The notes beneath the pieces are model-generated. The model did not search any database. It saw only the letters and a list, made by a program, of their open reading frames with translations, and was not told the origin of the DNA. Below are positions 17,752-28,019 of a DNA stretch of 64,000 nucleotides, in pieces. The DNA lies in assembly GCF_000156355.1 (NCBI RefSeq), contig NZ_GG657895.1, positions 62,001 through 126,000 of the forward strand. Reading direction: 5' to 3'. Within the stretch, counting starts at the first letter, position 1. Each line of letters begins with the position of its first letter. This DNA is from Methylophaga thiooxydans DMS010 (lineage in GTDB: Bacteria > Pseudomonadota > Gammaproteobacteria > Nitrosococcales > Methylophagaceae). Both the position numbers and the translations under genes were made by a program.

Positions 17752-18354
17752 TTATTTCTGTTTCCAGCTACCACCTTGCTGATACCACCAGCCTTTTGCC
17801 GCATTGCTTATCCAGCGTTTAGCAAAGGTATCTTGGATATCATCCTGCCATTCAGGGTGGCCATTGGCGCGTGCAATTTCAGCATATAAAGCTTTACGGT
17901 CTTTATTTTCTTCTGCCACCAAGCCATTCACTTTATTACGGTCTTTTAATGAAATCGCTTTGGCATCATGTATGGTAATCAAGCCATTGTTAGTCAGCCC
18001 AATAGCGCCATTATCGTAATAAGGTTTGAGATTATCGTGACGCGCTTTCATCTGTGCTTGTAGTGCGTTGATGGCCGGTGAATTGATATTAATGTTTGCT
18101 TGCGCCGCTTGTGCCTGCGGGATTAACCAATTGAACAAACTCGCTGCAATATCTTTATGCGGCAGAATGAAAGATTGATTTTGTTCTTCTTCATCAGGCA
18201 CTTGTTGGGGTTGTGTTTCCGGTCCCCACACATCTTCAATAATTCTATCAGCTGCTTTTTCAGCGGCGGCTGCCGGGAAATAAATATTAATTGTGACGCA
18301 TGATACAAGCATCAGCCCTGATACCGTCCCTGTCAGCCATTTAAATAAGCGCAT
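17752..18354 (-). CDS. ydbL: YdbL/DUF1318 lipoprotein with extended N-terminus
   Basis: A 200-residue lipoprotein. The signal ends in a lipobox-like LVSC (Cys19) followed by VTINIYFPAAAAEKAAD, a short strand-forming segment, then an acidic linker and the DUF1318 domain (about 88-198, with NNGLITIHDAKAI and YAEIARANG). In E. coli ydbH-ynbE-ydbL form an envelope operon in which YnbE is a tiny separate lipoprotein pairing with YdbH. Here ydbH is followed directly by this single gene after 15 bases, so the lipidated strand segment may do the YnbE job (inference). Confidence 0.8.
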   Translation of the reverse strand: MRLFKWLTGTVSGLMLVSCVTINIYFPAAAAEKAADRIIEDVWGPETQPQQVPDEEEQNQSFILPHKDIAASLFNWLIPQAQAAQANININSPAINALQAQMKARHDNLKPYYDNGAIGLTNNGLITIHDAKAISLKDRNKVNGLVAEENKDRKALYAEIARANGHPEWQDDIQDTFAKRWISNAAKGWWYQQGGSWKQK

Positions 18355-18369
18355 CTGTTTATCCCCTTT

Positions 18370-20436
18370 TTATTGAATCACCGGCCCTGAACTGTCTTGC
18401 ACCGCTTTTAAACGTTCTATCAGTTCAGACCAATCTACGCGGCGAGTATATCCCACCACATTTATCCATGGCGGCAATCCGCCGCCACCTTTGACAATAT
18501 AATAACCTTGTTCAGCTTCTTCGATACCAGCCATATCACAGGTATCGTTTGTTAATGTGCAACTTAGGCCTAATTTTTGGTAGGAAAAATCATCAAAAAA
18601 ACGTAAAAAACTACGTGATATGAGGCCGGCACCACCACCAATTTGCGTCAAATTATCAACCGCTTTCTGACTGATACGACGTTTACCCGGATTGTTTTCT
18701 GGGGTAGCTAATCGGGCTTTGAATTGAACCGGCTGCCAATTCGATAAGCGTAGTTCGTGTACATACCCCGTTAACTTGCCGGTAATTCGTCCCACATCAA
18801 AGGTACGGGTTAATAATTCCAGATCCAGATCCGTAATATCGATATTGGCATAAAGCTGGGGTAATGCCCCTAACGGCGTAGTCATTCGTAAGTCACGGAT
18901 AACGGTGGTGCCATCAAACACTTTCATTTGCAGTGCACCGTCAATTTTGAGTTGCTGCTGTTTATAGCTGACATTAGGAATCACGCCTGATAATTTCCCA
19001 TGCAACCTCGGCCACTGCAAAGCATCGCTTAATCTCTCCATCGAAATCGGAGTTAACAGCCCATCAAAAGTCCAGTCGATATGCTGATCTGACCGTTGTT
19101 TGAGGCTAAAGGCGTTAATCAGCAAACGTCCGTCCAAGATAGGCAGGCTGACTTGTTCAGTGAGCTTTAGTCCATTATTTTTACTCTGTGCTTTGATGGC
19201 TGCTTGCCCTAAATCAATCGCATAAACCTGAGCGTTTTGCCACTGAATATCACTGCTTGCCGGCTGTTCAGAAGAACTCCAGCCTAAATGACCATTTACA
19301 GCCTCAATTTGAAATCGTTGGTTTTGATCATCAATACTGACGTTATCCATGGAAATATCGAACAGGTATTGCTCATCTTGCAACTCAAACGTGGCAGCAA
19401 GCTTACCGCTTGGCGTTAATTTGTCGACAGCTGTTCCCAGCGTAAAAGGCTGTAACCAAACCGCATAAAAAGATTCAAAATCAGCTTGTTGTAGGGTTAT
19501 ATTGAGTTTTGACAGCGTTTTATTGCGCATTGCTAACTGCAGATCTGCCGTCAATAAGCCAGACTGTTCTATCGTCATATCAGGCAGATCCAACACAGCC
19601 AAATCAGATGATATATAACCCGTTGTGGTTAACTTAGTTGGATTGGTTTGAAAGTCGATAAACACCGGTTCAACATAACTTTGCCCACCATCAAGGTGGA
19701 TGGCAGATTGCCACTGCCAGCCATTATTGGTCTTTTCACCACTGACATCGCCCTGCCCTGTTAATAACTCAGCAACCTGTGTGCCGCTGTCATTGCTGAA
19801 ATTTAACTCTGTTAGGGTCCAACTCGCTGTAAGTTGCTGAACATGGCTATCCATACCGTGAAGCGTGGCTTTGATATCGAGTTGACCGTGATAATCCCAG
19901 TTTGAAAGGGTTGCTAGCTGTGTTTCATCCAGCCATAGCGGCAACCAAGGCGCAATTTTTTCAAGATGTAGTCCAGTCGCATCAACACGCACATTCCAGT
20001 CTGATGCCGTTATTGTTGCGGCCAGCGATATATCACTTCCAGCCAGTTTTAATCCACTGACATCAAATATGTAATGCGATGCATCAGGAAGCGCTGTCAA
20101 CGAGAAGCTCAGCGTTTGCTGCCCGAGTTGAGCATGATTGAAACCTAACTGCCCCGACTCACAGCGCATCTGGCTTGCTAGCCATTGTGTTTTGTCACAG
20201 CTAAGTTGCACATCTTTGATAATATTTATCGGAGCGGGCAGTCGCAAGGTCTTCGCTGTAGCGTTGAGTTGTATACCACTGGGCGTTAGCCCCAACGCTA
20301 AATCAAAACCTTCGGCGGCAAGTTGTTCAGTTGCCCATTGATCAATACGAATGTCTATCTGCTCAATAGCCTGAGCCGACAGTTGCCAAAAGAACAGGCA
20401 AAACAGTAATGCTGACCACGCCGTCAGTCTTTTCAT
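18370..20436 (-). CDS. ydbH: YdbH-family AsmA-like envelope bridge protein
   Basis: A 688-residue protein with a signal anchor (about 4-23) and a very long run of amphipathic beta strands, ending in a conserved C-terminal region (GGGAGLISRSFLRFFDDFSY and VKGGGGLPPWINVVGY). This is the YdbH layout, one of three AsmA-like proteins (with TamB and YhdP) thought to carry phospholipid between inner and outer membranes. It is somewhat shorter than the E. coli protein. It overlaps the cysM stop by one base (TAATG) and precedes the ydbL lipoprotein gene. Confidence 0.82.
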   Translation of the reverse strand: MKRLTAWSALLFCLFFWQLSAQAIEQIDIRIDQWATEQLAAEGFDLALGLTPSGIQLNATAKTLRLPAPINIIKDVQLSCDKTQWLASQMRCESGQLGFNHAQLGQQTLSFSLTALPDASHYIFDVSGLKLAGSDISLAATITASDWNVRVDATGLHLEKIAPWLPLWLDETQLATLSNWDYHGQLDIKATLHGMDSHVQQLTASWTLTELNFSNDSGTQVAELLTGQGDVSGEKTNNGWQWQSAIHLDGGQSYVEPVFIDFQTNPTKLTTTGYISSDLAVLDLPDMTIEQSGLLTADLQLAMRNKTLSKLNITLQQADFESFYAVWLQPFTLGTAVDKLTPSGKLAATFELQDEQYLFDISMDNVSIDDQNQRFQIEAVNGHLGWSSSEQPASSDIQWQNAQVYAIDLGQAAIKAQSKNNGLKLTEQVSLPILDGRLLINAFSLKQRSDQHIDWTFDGLLTPISMERLSDALQWPRLHGKLSGVIPNVSYKQQQLKIDGALQMKVFDGTTVIRDLRMTTPLGALPQLYANIDITDLDLELLTRTFDVGRITGKLTGYVHELRLSNWQPVQFKARLATPENNPGKRRISQKAVDNLTQIGGGAGLISRSFLRFFDDFSYQKLGLSCTLTNDTCDMAGIEEAEQGYYIVKGGGGLPPWINVVGYTRRVDWSELIERLKAVQDSSGPVIQ

Positions 20437-21323
20437 TAGGCTGCCGGAAACACACCTGTCGAAAGATAACGATCACCACGATCACACACAATGCTCACAA
20501 TCACCGCATTTTCCACTTGTGCAGACACCTTTAACGCCGCCGCCAAGGCGCCACCCGACGATACACCCGCAAAAATACCTTCTTGGCTGGCAAGCTGACG
20601 CATGGTCTCTTCTGCTTCTTGTTGGGTTACATCCAGCGTCATATCGACCCTGTCGGCCTCAAAAATACTGGGCAGATAGGCTTCTGGCCAACGACGAATA
20701 CCGGGAATGCTGGCACCCTCTGAAGGTTGAACCCCAACAATCTGGATTGCTGAATTCTGTTCTTTCAGAAAACGCGAGACCCCCATGATCGTACCGGTTG
20801 TACCCATGGAACTAACAAAGTGTGTCACTTTCCCTTTCGTGTCACGCCAGATCTCAGGTCCTGTTCCTTCATAGTGCGCTAAGGGGTTATCAAAGTTAGC
20901 AAATTGGTTGAGGACTTTCCCTTTGCCTTCTTGTTGCATTTGCAAAGCCAGATCGCGGGCGCTTTCCATACCGTCAGTTAAAATAATCGTTGCGCCATAA
21001 GCACGCATCGTTGACCGCCGCTCCTGACTACTGTTTTCGGGCATAATGAGAATCATGTTGTAGCCCAAGATCGCCGCAACCATCGCCAATGCAATGCCGG
21101 TGTTACCACTGGTTGCTTCGATCAACGTGTCGCCTACTTCGATATCACCTCGACGTTGTGCCTCACGAATCATGCTGGCTACTGGTCTGTCTTTGACAGA
21201 ACCAGCCGGATTGTTACCTTCTAATTTGACCAAAATGACATTACTGGTCTGCCCCGGAAGACGCTGTAAACGCACCAGTGGGGTATTGCCAATAAAAGAT
21301 TCGATGGTCGGAAAGGCATTCAT
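20436..21323 (-). CDS. cysM: Cysteine synthase B
   Basis: A 295-residue PLP enzyme of the OASS family. The PLP lysine is Lys44 in NPAGSVKDRP, and the phosphate-binding SGNTG loop follows near residue 70. Length and the GTTGTIMGVSRFLKE segment match CysM rather than CysK. It makes cysteine from O-acetylserine or phosphoserine with sulfide or thiosulfate. It overlaps acpS by 4 bases within a long minus-strand operon from lepA. Confidence 0.92.
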   Translation of the reverse strand: MNAFPTIESFIGNTPLVRLQRLPGQTSNVILVKLEGNNPAGSVKDRPVASMIREAQRRGDIEVGDTLIEATSGNTGIALAMVAAILGYNMILIMPENSSQERRSTMRAYGATIILTDGMESARDLALQMQQEGKGKVLNQFANFDNPLAHYEGTGPEIWRDTKGKVTHFVSSMGTTGTIMGVSRFLKEQNSAIQIVGVQPSEGASIPGIRRWPEAYLPSIFEADRVDMTLDVTQQEAEETMRQLASQEGIFAGVSSGGALAAALKVSAQVENAVIVSIVCDRGDRYLSTGVFPAA

Positions 21324-21706
21324 GACATTGCTTCCATTAATATCACATAAGCACTGGCGTACTCATGATCGTCACTCAGACTGAGTAGACTTCGGCCGAT
21401 TTTCAATTCATCTTTCAAGGTAAGACCGGTTTCTTCAAAGCTTAATTCCGGTTTACCCAGTTCATTATTACTCACCACGATATGGCGTAAGCTCAAACCA
21501 TCACGAAACCCTGTGCCCATCGCTTTTGCTGCCGCCTCTTTTGCGGCAAAGCGTTTTGCTAAATAAGCAGCAGGTTTCAGTTGCAATTTGAATTCAGCGA
21601 ACTCACGCTCACTCAAAATACGGGCAGCAATCTTGTCGCCATGTTTTTCAAGTAAGGTCTGCATACGCGGAATATGCACAAGGTCGGTGCCGATCCCGAT
21701 AATCAT
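21320..21706 (-). CDS. acpS: Holo-acyl-carrier-protein synthase
   Basis: A 128-residue enzyme with the AcpS motifs [12 protein letters not shown] at the N-terminus (Asp metal ligand) and [15 protein letters not shown] (Glu ligand). It transfers 4'-phosphopantetheine from CoA to the acyl carrier protein Ser. It overlaps pdxJ by 4 bases, the usual pdxJ-acpS coupling of gammaproteobacteria. It may also serve the AsbD carrier of the petrobactin locus, though that often needs another transferase. Confidence 0.95.
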   Translation of the reverse strand: MIIGIGTDLVHIPRMQTLLEKHGDKIAARILSEREFAEFKLQLKPAAYLAKRFAAKEAAAKAMGTGFRDGLSLRHIVVSNNELGKPELSFEETGLTLKDELKIGRSLLSLSDDHEYASAYVILMEAMS

Positions 21707-22434
21707 AGTCGTCGTGCGTCCTGCATAAGTTGTTTCATCTCTCTTACCGCCTCCTTCAAACCGGTAAATAATGAACGTGCAATGATGGCATGACCAATAT
21801 TGAGTTCTACCAGTTGTGGAATCGCAGCAATTGGCGCTGTGTTGTGATAATGCAAGCCATGCCCTGCATTGACTTGCAAACCTCGCGCATGTGCTTGCTC
21901 CGCTGCTTCGCTTATGATTGCGAGCTCGCGCGCTGCTTCCGCATCTGTTTCTGCTTCCGCATAACGGCCTGTATGTAATTCAACAATCGGTACACCACAG
22001 GCAATCGCAGCATCAATCTGGCGTAAATCAGGATCAATAAATAAAGAGACTTTGATATTGGCATCAGCCAAGCGCTGGCAGGCCTGCTTCATACGTTCTA
22101 ATTGACCGGCGACATCAAGGCCACCTTCGGTGGTCAACTCTTCACGCTTTTCAGGGACCAAACAGCAATCCTCAGGCTGATATTTTTCTGCAATAGCCAG
22201 CATTTCTTCGGTCACGGCCATTTCCAGATTCATCTTGGTCTGCAAGATGTCGGTTAGCATCGCCACATCACGCTCTTGGATATGGCGTCTGTCTTCGCGT
22301 AGATGCAGCGTAATGCTATCTGCACCAGCCTGTTCAGCCTCTATAGCTGCCTGGATAGGATCAGGATAGCGCGTACCCCTTGCCTGTCTGAGCGTCGCGA
22401 TATGATCGATGTTTACACCAAGAAAAATTGACAT
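21703..22434 (-). CDS. pdxJ: Pyridoxine 5'-phosphate synthase
   Basis: A 243-residue TIM-barrel protein starting [18 protein letters not shown], the PdxJ signature, with the conserved HLREDRRHI loop and [11 protein letters not shown] near the C-terminal side. It condenses 3-amino-2-oxopropyl phosphate with deoxyxylulose phosphate to form pyridoxine phosphate, the cofactor used by CysM in the same operon. Length is normal. Confidence 0.95.
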   Translation of the reverse strand: MSIFLGVNIDHIATLRQARGTRYPDPIQAAIEAEQAGADSITLHLREDRRHIQERDVAMLTDILQTKMNLEMAVTEEMLAIAEKYQPEDCCLVPEKREELTTEGGLDVAGQLERMKQACQRLADANIKVSLFIDPDLRQIDAAIACGVPIVELHTGRYAEAETDAEAARELAIISEAAEQAHARGLQVNAGHGLHYHNTAPIAAIPQLVELNIGHAIIARSLFTGLKEAVREMKQLMQDARRL

Positions 22435-22455
22435 GTAACCAAGTTACCTACGTTG

Positions 22456-23160
22456 TTATTTTGATTGATTGAGTCCAGCGAACAATTGACGGCTATGTAA
22501 TGGCTTACCACCCAGATAATAATTTATCACTGTCCGCATCATTATTTTAATTTCTTTAAGACTGGTTTCATCAAACCCATCTTCTTCATCCAATTGTCGT
22601 AGACTACGTCCAGAAACAGATGGTTCTTTACCAGCGTTAAGCTGTCTTTGAGGACCGCTATCTGGCAGGTATCGATACAAGCCATTATCTTCTATCGGTG
22701 TCAGACTTCCAGCTTCATGTCTTAACACAAGACCATAGCCAAGCTCGGCTAACAGACGTTTCTCAAATAGTCGTAAAACAACTTGTTCGTTTTCGTTCTG
22801 CTGCAAGCTTTGCAAGGCTTGATAGTAAGCGTCATAAATGACGGGTTCTGACTCTTGAATAGGCAATAATCTGACGAGCAACTCATTCAGGTACAAGCCG
22901 CACAAACTCGCTTTTCCTATCAGACGAAATGCCGACTCTGATGCCTCGGCTTGGCCTAAAGTATGTAATTCACTGTATCCATACCAACTTATCCATAATG
23001 GCTGAAACAGCTGTAGCACATGACTCTGACGTTTTTTTTGTTGACGCATACCTCTGGCAACCAAGCTAACACGACCATGGTCACGGGTCAGCGCATCAAC
23101 CAATAAACTGGTTTCACGAAAAGGACGATGATGCAAAACAAAAGCGGAAGTCAGTTCCAC
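22456..23160 (-). CDS. recO: DNA repair protein RecO
   Basis: A 234-residue protein with an N-terminal OB-fold (AFVLHHRPFRETSLLVDALTRDHG, split by strands, then VSLVARGMRQ) and a helical C-terminal domain lacking zinc cysteines, as in many gammaproteobacteria. RecO loads RecA at gaps with RecR and anneals SSB-coated strands. It lies 11 bases after era, the standard era-recO-pdxJ order. Confidence 0.92.
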   Translation of the reverse strand: MELTSAFVLHHRPFRETSLLVDALTRDHGRVSLVARGMRQQKKRQSHVLQLFQPLWISWYGYSELHTLGQAEASESAFRLIGKASLCGLYLNELLVRLLPIQESEPVIYDAYYQALQSLQQNENEQVVLRLFEKRLLAELGYGLVLRHEAGSLTPIEDNGLYRYLPDSGPQRQLNAGKEPSVSGRSLRQLDEEDGFDETSLKEIKIMMRTVINYYLGGKPLHSRQLFAGLNQSK

Positions 23161-23171
23161 ACTAGTCAGCT

Positions 23172-24077
23172 TTACAGGTCGTCGTTATAACCGAGATTTT
23201 TTAGCATACGCTCGTTATCAGACCAGCCTTCACGTACCTTCACCCAGATTTGTAAAAAGACTTTACAGCCAAATAACTGTTCCATCTCCATGCGGGCATC
23301 TTGACCAATCAGTTTGAGTTGCTCGCCTTTTTTACCAATCACAATGGATTTCTGACCGCTGCGCTCAACGTAGACCACTGTACCAATGCGATACATGCCC
23401 TCTTCTTCTTCAAACTGCTCGACTTCTACTGTCAGCGAGTACGGTAACTCCTGTCCCAGATAACGAAACAGTTTTTCGCGCACGATTTCGCTGGCAAGAA
23501 ACCGCGAGCTGCGGTCAGTCAGTTGATCTTCATCAAAAATCATCTCGCCTTCAGGCATCAGCTTGGCGATTTCTTGCTCAAGCAGGTCCGTATTCATACC
23601 TTTACGCGCAGACACGGGCACAACAGCTGCAAAGTCAAACTGTGCCGCTAACTCTTGAATCTGAGGGAGTAACGCTGCTTTATCGTCTAATTTATCTGCT
23701 TTGTTTAATACCAAAATGACCGGACAGCGTGCATCTTGCTGCAGGCGCTTTAAGACTCGCTTATCCTCATCGGTCCACTTCAGACCTTCAACGACAAACA
23801 AAATCACATCCACATCTTCAATTGATGATGCCGCCGCCCGATTCATGTATCGGTTCATGGCTTTTTTGTTATCGCTATGCATACCCGGCGTATCGACATA
23901 GATGAACTGACCGCTGTCATTGGTCTTGATACCAAGAATACGATGACGGGTCGTTTGTGGTCGACGCGACGTAATACAAAGCTTTTGACCTAAAATCCGG
24001 TTAATTAGGGTCGATTTGCCTACGTTAGGGCGACCAATAATCGCCACATAGCCAGAACGAAATGGTGTTTCACTCAT
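23172..24077 (-). CDS. era: GTPase Era
   Basis: A 301-residue GTPase with G1 GRPNVGKST (15-23), G3 DTPGMH, G4 NKAD and a C-terminal KH domain (SIVIGKKGEQLKLIG) that binds the 3' end of 16S rRNA. It acts in small-subunit maturation. It overlaps rnc by 4 bases, so translation is coupled to RNase III, which processes the same rRNA precursor. Confidence 0.96.
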   Translation of the reverse strand: MSETPFRSGYVAIIGRPNVGKSTLINRILGQKLCITSRRPQTTRHRILGIKTNDSGQFIYVDTPGMHSDNKKAMNRYMNRAAASSIEDVDVILFVVEGLKWTDEDKRVLKRLQQDARCPVILVLNKADKLDDKAALLPQIQELAAQFDFAAVVPVSARKGMNTDLLEQEIAKLMPEGEMIFDEDQLTDRSSRFLASEIVREKLFRYLGQELPYSLTVEVEQFEEEEGMYRIGTVVYVERSGQKSIVIGKKGEQLKLIGQDARMEMEQLFGCKVFLQIWVKVREGWSDNERMLKNLGYNDDL

Positions 24078-24757
24078 AATGTTTCTTCAATTAATGTCAG
24101 GGCTCGCTCAGCGGCTTTTTTCTCCGCCTTACGGTGGCTGCTACCCTGCGCTACGACCACTTTATCGAGCAACGTCACTTGGCAGGAAGCTTCAAATGCA
24201 GGGTGCTTCTTATCCGTTTTAACTTCTTTGACACTGTAAATAGGCAGAGGTTGTTTTCGGCTTTGTAATAGTTCTTGTAAGCGTGTTTTTGGGTCTTTAA
24301 CCGTTTCCGTTACATCAATATTGTCTAGCCGTTCTTGATAGAGCCTTAAGATCAATGCTTTCACCGATTCTAGACCGCCGTCGAGATACAAAGCACCTAA
24401 TATGGCTTCTACCGCATCAGCTAAAATTGATTCGCGGCGAAAACCACCACTTTTTAACTCACCGGGTCCTAAAATCAGTACATCACCCAATTTCAGTTCT
24501 CGAGCCAGTTCAGCCAACGTCTCGCCTTTGACTAAAGACGCACGTAGACGACTTAGTTTGCCTTCCTTGACCTGAGGGAAGCGATTAAATAATTCCTCAG
24601 CGATCACAAAACTTAAAATCGCATCGCCAAGGTATTCTAAACGTTCGTTATTCTTTGGATCGGCGCTGCGGTGAGTCAATGCTTGTAGCAGTAAATCCGT
24701 TTTTTTAAATGTAATTTCAAGCTGCTTACACAGGGCTTTTTGCCGCTGGGTTATCAT
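24074..24757 (-). CDS. rnc: Ribonuclease III
   Basis: A 227-residue enzyme with the RNase III signature NERLEYLGDAIL and the second acidic site ADAVEAILGALYLD, then a C-terminal double-stranded RNA-binding domain (about 155-225). It cuts rRNA precursors and other structured RNAs. It overlaps the DUF4845 gene by 4 bases. Confidence 0.96.
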   Translation of the reverse strand: MITQRQKALCKQLEITFKKTDLLLQALTHRSADPKNNERLEYLGDAILSFVIAEELFNRFPQVKEGKLSRLRASLVKGETLAELARELKLGDVLILGPGELKSGGFRRESILADAVEAILGALYLDGGLESVKALILRLYQERLDNIDVTETVKDPKTRLQELLQSRKQPLPIYSVKEVKTDKKHPAFEASCQVTLLDKVVVAQGSSHRKAEKKAAERALTLIEETL

Positions 24758-25134
24758 AGTTTTTTAGACTCTATATCCACTTCTTTATGAAAATGTCCGA
24801 TTAAATCGATGTGTGCCATAAACGGTTTTCTAACCTCGTAATCAATCACTATTTTGGTGACATATGAGGTGTTTTTACCGCGCGATATTTCTATATTTTC
24901 TTTTTTCACGCTTTCTATGTAACCAATATTAAACCGTCTCATCAGTAAGGTTTGCGCTTCATTTTTCGTCAGCTTGTTATTTCGAAGCTCAATCTTCATA
25001 TCGTTCATAATTTGTAATACGCCATAGTACTCTTGGTACATTGGCACTAAGCGGATTGCAATGGTGGCAAAAAAGCCAATCAGGGCTAAAACAATGACCC
25101 AGCCAATTAACGTCATTCCACGTTGTTTTTGCAT
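24754..25134 (-). CDS. DUF4845 single-span membrane protein
   Basis: A 126-residue protein with a pilin-like start MQKQRGMTLIGWVIVLALIG, one hydrophobic segment and a small alpha/beta domain, as in the DUF4845 family that sits between lepB and rnc in many gammaproteobacteria. I place the start at 25134 because AAGGAG lies six bases upstream; a longer TTG frame overlapping lepB is less likely. Function is unknown, though the GMTLI segment resembles class III prepilin signals. Confidence 0.82.
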   Translation of the reverse strand: MQKQRGMTLIGWVIVLALIGFFATIAIRLVPMYQEYYGVLQIMNDMKIELRNNKLTKNEAQTLLMRRFNIGYIESVKKENIEISRGKNTSYVTKIVIDYEVRKPFMAHIDLIGHFHKEVDIESKKL

Positions 25135-25144
25135 ACCCATCTCC

Positions 25145-25924
25145 TTAGTCAATTGACCGTCCAAGTCTATTCCAGATTATGCCGCCCGCATTCCAGTCCC
25201 AACTCATCCAAATAAAGAACGCTTTACCCACAAGGTTTTGCTCTGGCACCGTTCCCCAATAACGACTGTCATTACTATTATCACGGTTATCCCCCATAAC
25301 AAAGTAATGACCTTCTGGTACCACTGTTTCACCCTCAACTAAGCGTTTATCAGGTTCCACTAGCACCATATGGCCGTCTTCACCTAAATGTTCAAAGCGT
25401 AATTCAGAGCCAGGTGCTGAAATAGTTCTTAACTCAGCTGTTTTATCGCGACGCTCCTGCCCAACGGGTTCACCATTAATATAAATGGTTTTATTAAAAT
25501 AGCCCACTTTATCGCCAGGTAAACCAACAACGCGTTTAATATAATCTACATCGGGTTTATCTTTATTCGCCTCTTTTTTGGGATAGCGAAACACCATGAC
25601 ATCGCCACGCTCCGGCTCACCAGTATTCAAAATTTTGGTATGAATAACGGGCAAACGGATGCCATAAGAAAACTTATTGACTAAAATAAAGTCACCGATA
25701 TGTAGCGTCGGCACCATGGATGATGAGGGAATTCTGAACGGTTCAGCAATAAATGAACGAATAACCAGAACCAGCAAAATGATGGGGAAAAACGAACGTG
25801 CGTATTCCACAACCACAGGCTCTTTTATATCCTTATCCCGCTGAGGGGCCCAAAATATCTTATCTATCAGCCAGATAAAACCTGTTACGGCGACCAATAA
25901 CACCATTAATGCTGGAAAACTCAC
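25145..25924 (-). CDS. lepB: Signal peptidase I
   Basis: A 259-residue inner-membrane serine/lysine protease. Two N-terminal spans lie before about residue 60. The catalytic Ser69 is in IPSSSMVPTL, and the general base Lys130 in DYIKRVVGLPGD. The GDNRDNSNDSRYWG signature is also present. It removes signal peptides from exported proteins. It starts 15 bases after lepA, the usual lepA-lepB operon. Confidence 0.96.
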   Translation of the reverse strand: MSFPALMVLLVAVTGFIWLIDKIFWAPQRDKDIKEPVVVEYARSFFPIILLVLVIRSFIAEPFRIPSSSMVPTLHIGDFILVNKFSYGIRLPVIHTKILNTGEPERGDVMVFRYPKKEANKDKPDVDYIKRVVGLPGDKVGYFNKTIYINGEPVGQERRDKTAELRTISAPGSELRFEHLGEDGHMVLVEPDKRLVEGETVVPEGHYFVMGDNRDNSNDSRYWGTVPEQNLVGKAFFIWMSWDWNAGGIIWNRLGRSID

Positions 25925-25939
25925 TCGGCATTGCTCCTT

Positions 25940-27736
25940 CTATGAATTTTTGGACAGTTGTAACACTGCCAGAAATGCTTCCTGCGGCACATCCACCTTA
26001 CCAACAGACTTCATGCGTTTTTTACCGGCTTTCTGTTTTTCCAAAAGCTTACGCTTACGAGAGACGTCACCGCCGTAACATTTAGCCAATACATTCTTAC
26101 GCATCGCTTTAACGGTTGAGCGAGCAATCACATGACCACCAATGGCAGCCTGAATCGCAACGTCGAACATCTGCCGTGGGATCAGCTCTTTCATTTTCTC
26201 AACCAATAAACGACCACGGCTGACACTGGTATCTTTATGCACAATTAATGATAGGGCATCAACCCGCTCACCATTGATTAAGATATCCAGTTTTACCAAG
26301 TCAGCAGGTTGGAAACGTATAAAGTGATAATCCAACGATGCATAACCTCGGCTCACCGATTTAACCCGATCAAAGAAATCAATGACCACTTCATTCATCG
26401 GTAGTTCATAAGTCAGTGCAACTTGCTTACCCATGTATTGCATGTTTTTTTGCACACCACGCTTCTCAACACATAGCGTAATCACCGCTCCGAGATGCTC
26501 TTGAGGCACTAAAATATCTGCTGCCACAATGGGTTCACGAATTTCTTCTATGGTGCCGATATCCGGCAGAGAAGCAGGATTTTCAACGCGAGCAACCTCA
26601 TTATTCTTTTTCAACACTTCAAACACCACGGTCGGTGCCGTGGTAATCAGATCCAGGTCATATTCACGTTCGAGGCGTTCTTGAATGATTTCCATGTGAA
26701 GTAAACCGAGGAAACCACAACGAAAACCAAAGCCTAACGCTTGTGACGTTTCTGGTTCATAAAACAATGAGGCATCATTCAAACGCAGCTTCGACAACGC
26801 ATCACGGAAAGACTCATAATCATCACTGCTAACGGGGAAAATGCCGGCGTAAACTTGAGGAGTTACTTCTTTAAAGCCCGGCAACATTGTTTCTGCGCCA
26901 TGGTGCGCATGCGTCAAGGTGTCACCCACCGGTGCACCATCGATCTCTTTCACTCCAGAAATAACATAGCCGACATCGCCACAATCAAGCACGTTGCATG
27001 GTGTGCGCTTAGGGGTAAAGGTACCGACCTGGTCCACCTGATATTCTTGGCCAGTGGACATGACCTTAATCTTATCTTTATGTTTCAGTGAGCCGTCAAC
27101 AATACGGACCAGTGAAATAACCCCAACATAGCTATCAAACCATGAGTCAATGATGAGCGCTTTCAGCGGCGCATCAGGATCACCTTTGGGTGCCGGTATG
27201 CGAGCCACCAGCTCTTCTAAAACATCCTCAATGCCGAGCCCCGTTTTAGCACTGCAGCGCACAGCATCCATGGCGTCAACACCGATAATATCTTCAATTT
27301 CCTGCGCCACAATTTCTGGTTCGGCCGAAGGTAAATCGATTTTATTCAAAACCGGTAACACTTCTAAGCCCAAATCTATCGCGGTGTAACAATTCGCTAC
27401 ACTTTGCGCTTCGACACCTTGCGCAGCATCAACCACTAACAATGCGCCTTCACATGCAGCGAGTGAGCGTGACACTTCATAAGAAAAGTCGACATGTCCT
27501 GGGGTATCAATGAAATTTAACTGATAGGTTTCACCATCACGGGCTTTGTATTCCAGCGACACACTTTGTGCCTTGATAGTGATGCCTCGCTCGCGCTCAA
27601 GATCCATTGAATCGAGCACCTGTTGAGACATCTCACGATCCGTCAAACCACCGCAGACTTGGATAAAACGATCCGCAATCGTCGATTTCCCGTGGTCGAT
27701 GTGAGCAATAATTGAAAAGTTACGTATATTATTCAT
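25940..27736 (-). CDS. lepA: Elongation factor 4 (LepA)
   Basis: A 598-residue translational GTPase with the G1 region AHIDHGKST near the start, the RGITIKAQ switch and the C-terminal LepA-specific domain ([20 protein letters not shown]). It acts on ribosomes, in back-translocation or initiation. It heads the long minus-strand operon through lepB, rnc, era, recO, pdxJ, acpS and cysM. Its usual upstream neighbour mucD lies about 16 kb away, beyond the iron island. Confidence 0.96.
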   Translation of the reverse strand: MNNIRNFSIIAHIDHGKSTIADRFIQVCGGLTDREMSQQVLDSMDLERERGITIKAQSVSLEYKARDGETYQLNFIDTPGHVDFSYEVSRSLAACEGALLVVDAAQGVEAQSVANCYTAIDLGLEVLPVLNKIDLPSAEPEIVAQEIEDIIGVDAMDAVRCSAKTGLGIEDVLEELVARIPAPKGDPDAPLKALIIDSWFDSYVGVISLVRIVDGSLKHKDKIKVMSTGQEYQVDQVGTFTPKRTPCNVLDCGDVGYVISGVKEIDGAPVGDTLTHAHHGAETMLPGFKEVTPQVYAGIFPVSSDDYESFRDALSKLRLNDASLFYEPETSQALGFGFRCGFLGLLHMEIIQERLEREYDLDLITTAPTVVFEVLKKNNEVARVENPASLPDIGTIEEIREPIVAADILVPQEHLGAVITLCVEKRGVQKNMQYMGKQVALTYELPMNEVVIDFFDRVKSVSRGYASLDYHFIRFQPADLVKLDILINGERVDALSLIVHKDTSVSRGRLLVEKMKELIPRQMFDVAIQAAIGGHVIARSTVKAMRKNVLAKCYGGDVSRKRKLLEKQKAGKKRMKSVGKVDVPQEAFLAVLQLSKNS

Positions 27737-27966
27737 TTAGTTACATTTTTGTTGGTGACACCGCGCATTAGCTCCGGCGTTTTTACCCCATTTACAAAAT
27801 CTATAGCTTGACTGCTAAAAGCAGAAATTGGCCTGTGTGTCACGCATTCAGCAAATGACCGGGTATTATACGCATTTAACTGATACAAAACGATAATCAA
27901 TCCCATTGAATAACTAAGCAAGACACCGTTTTATTACTCTACTACGATCATTCGCTTGCTCTGGCA

Positions 27967-27985
27967 AATAAGAATGATTAGCATT
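27967..27985 (+). promoter_or_regulatory. Weak Fur-like box before MATE gene
   Basis: AATAAGAATGATTAGCATT matches the 19-base Fur consensus at about 11 or 12 positions. It lies 35 bases before the MATE gene. The remaining 283-base gap between lepA and this gene, presumably the left boundary of the iron island, shows no gene I can support. Confidence 0.5.
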
Positions 27986-28019
27986 AACGGCTTTCTTCTC
28001 CCCACACTGAGTTCACTCT

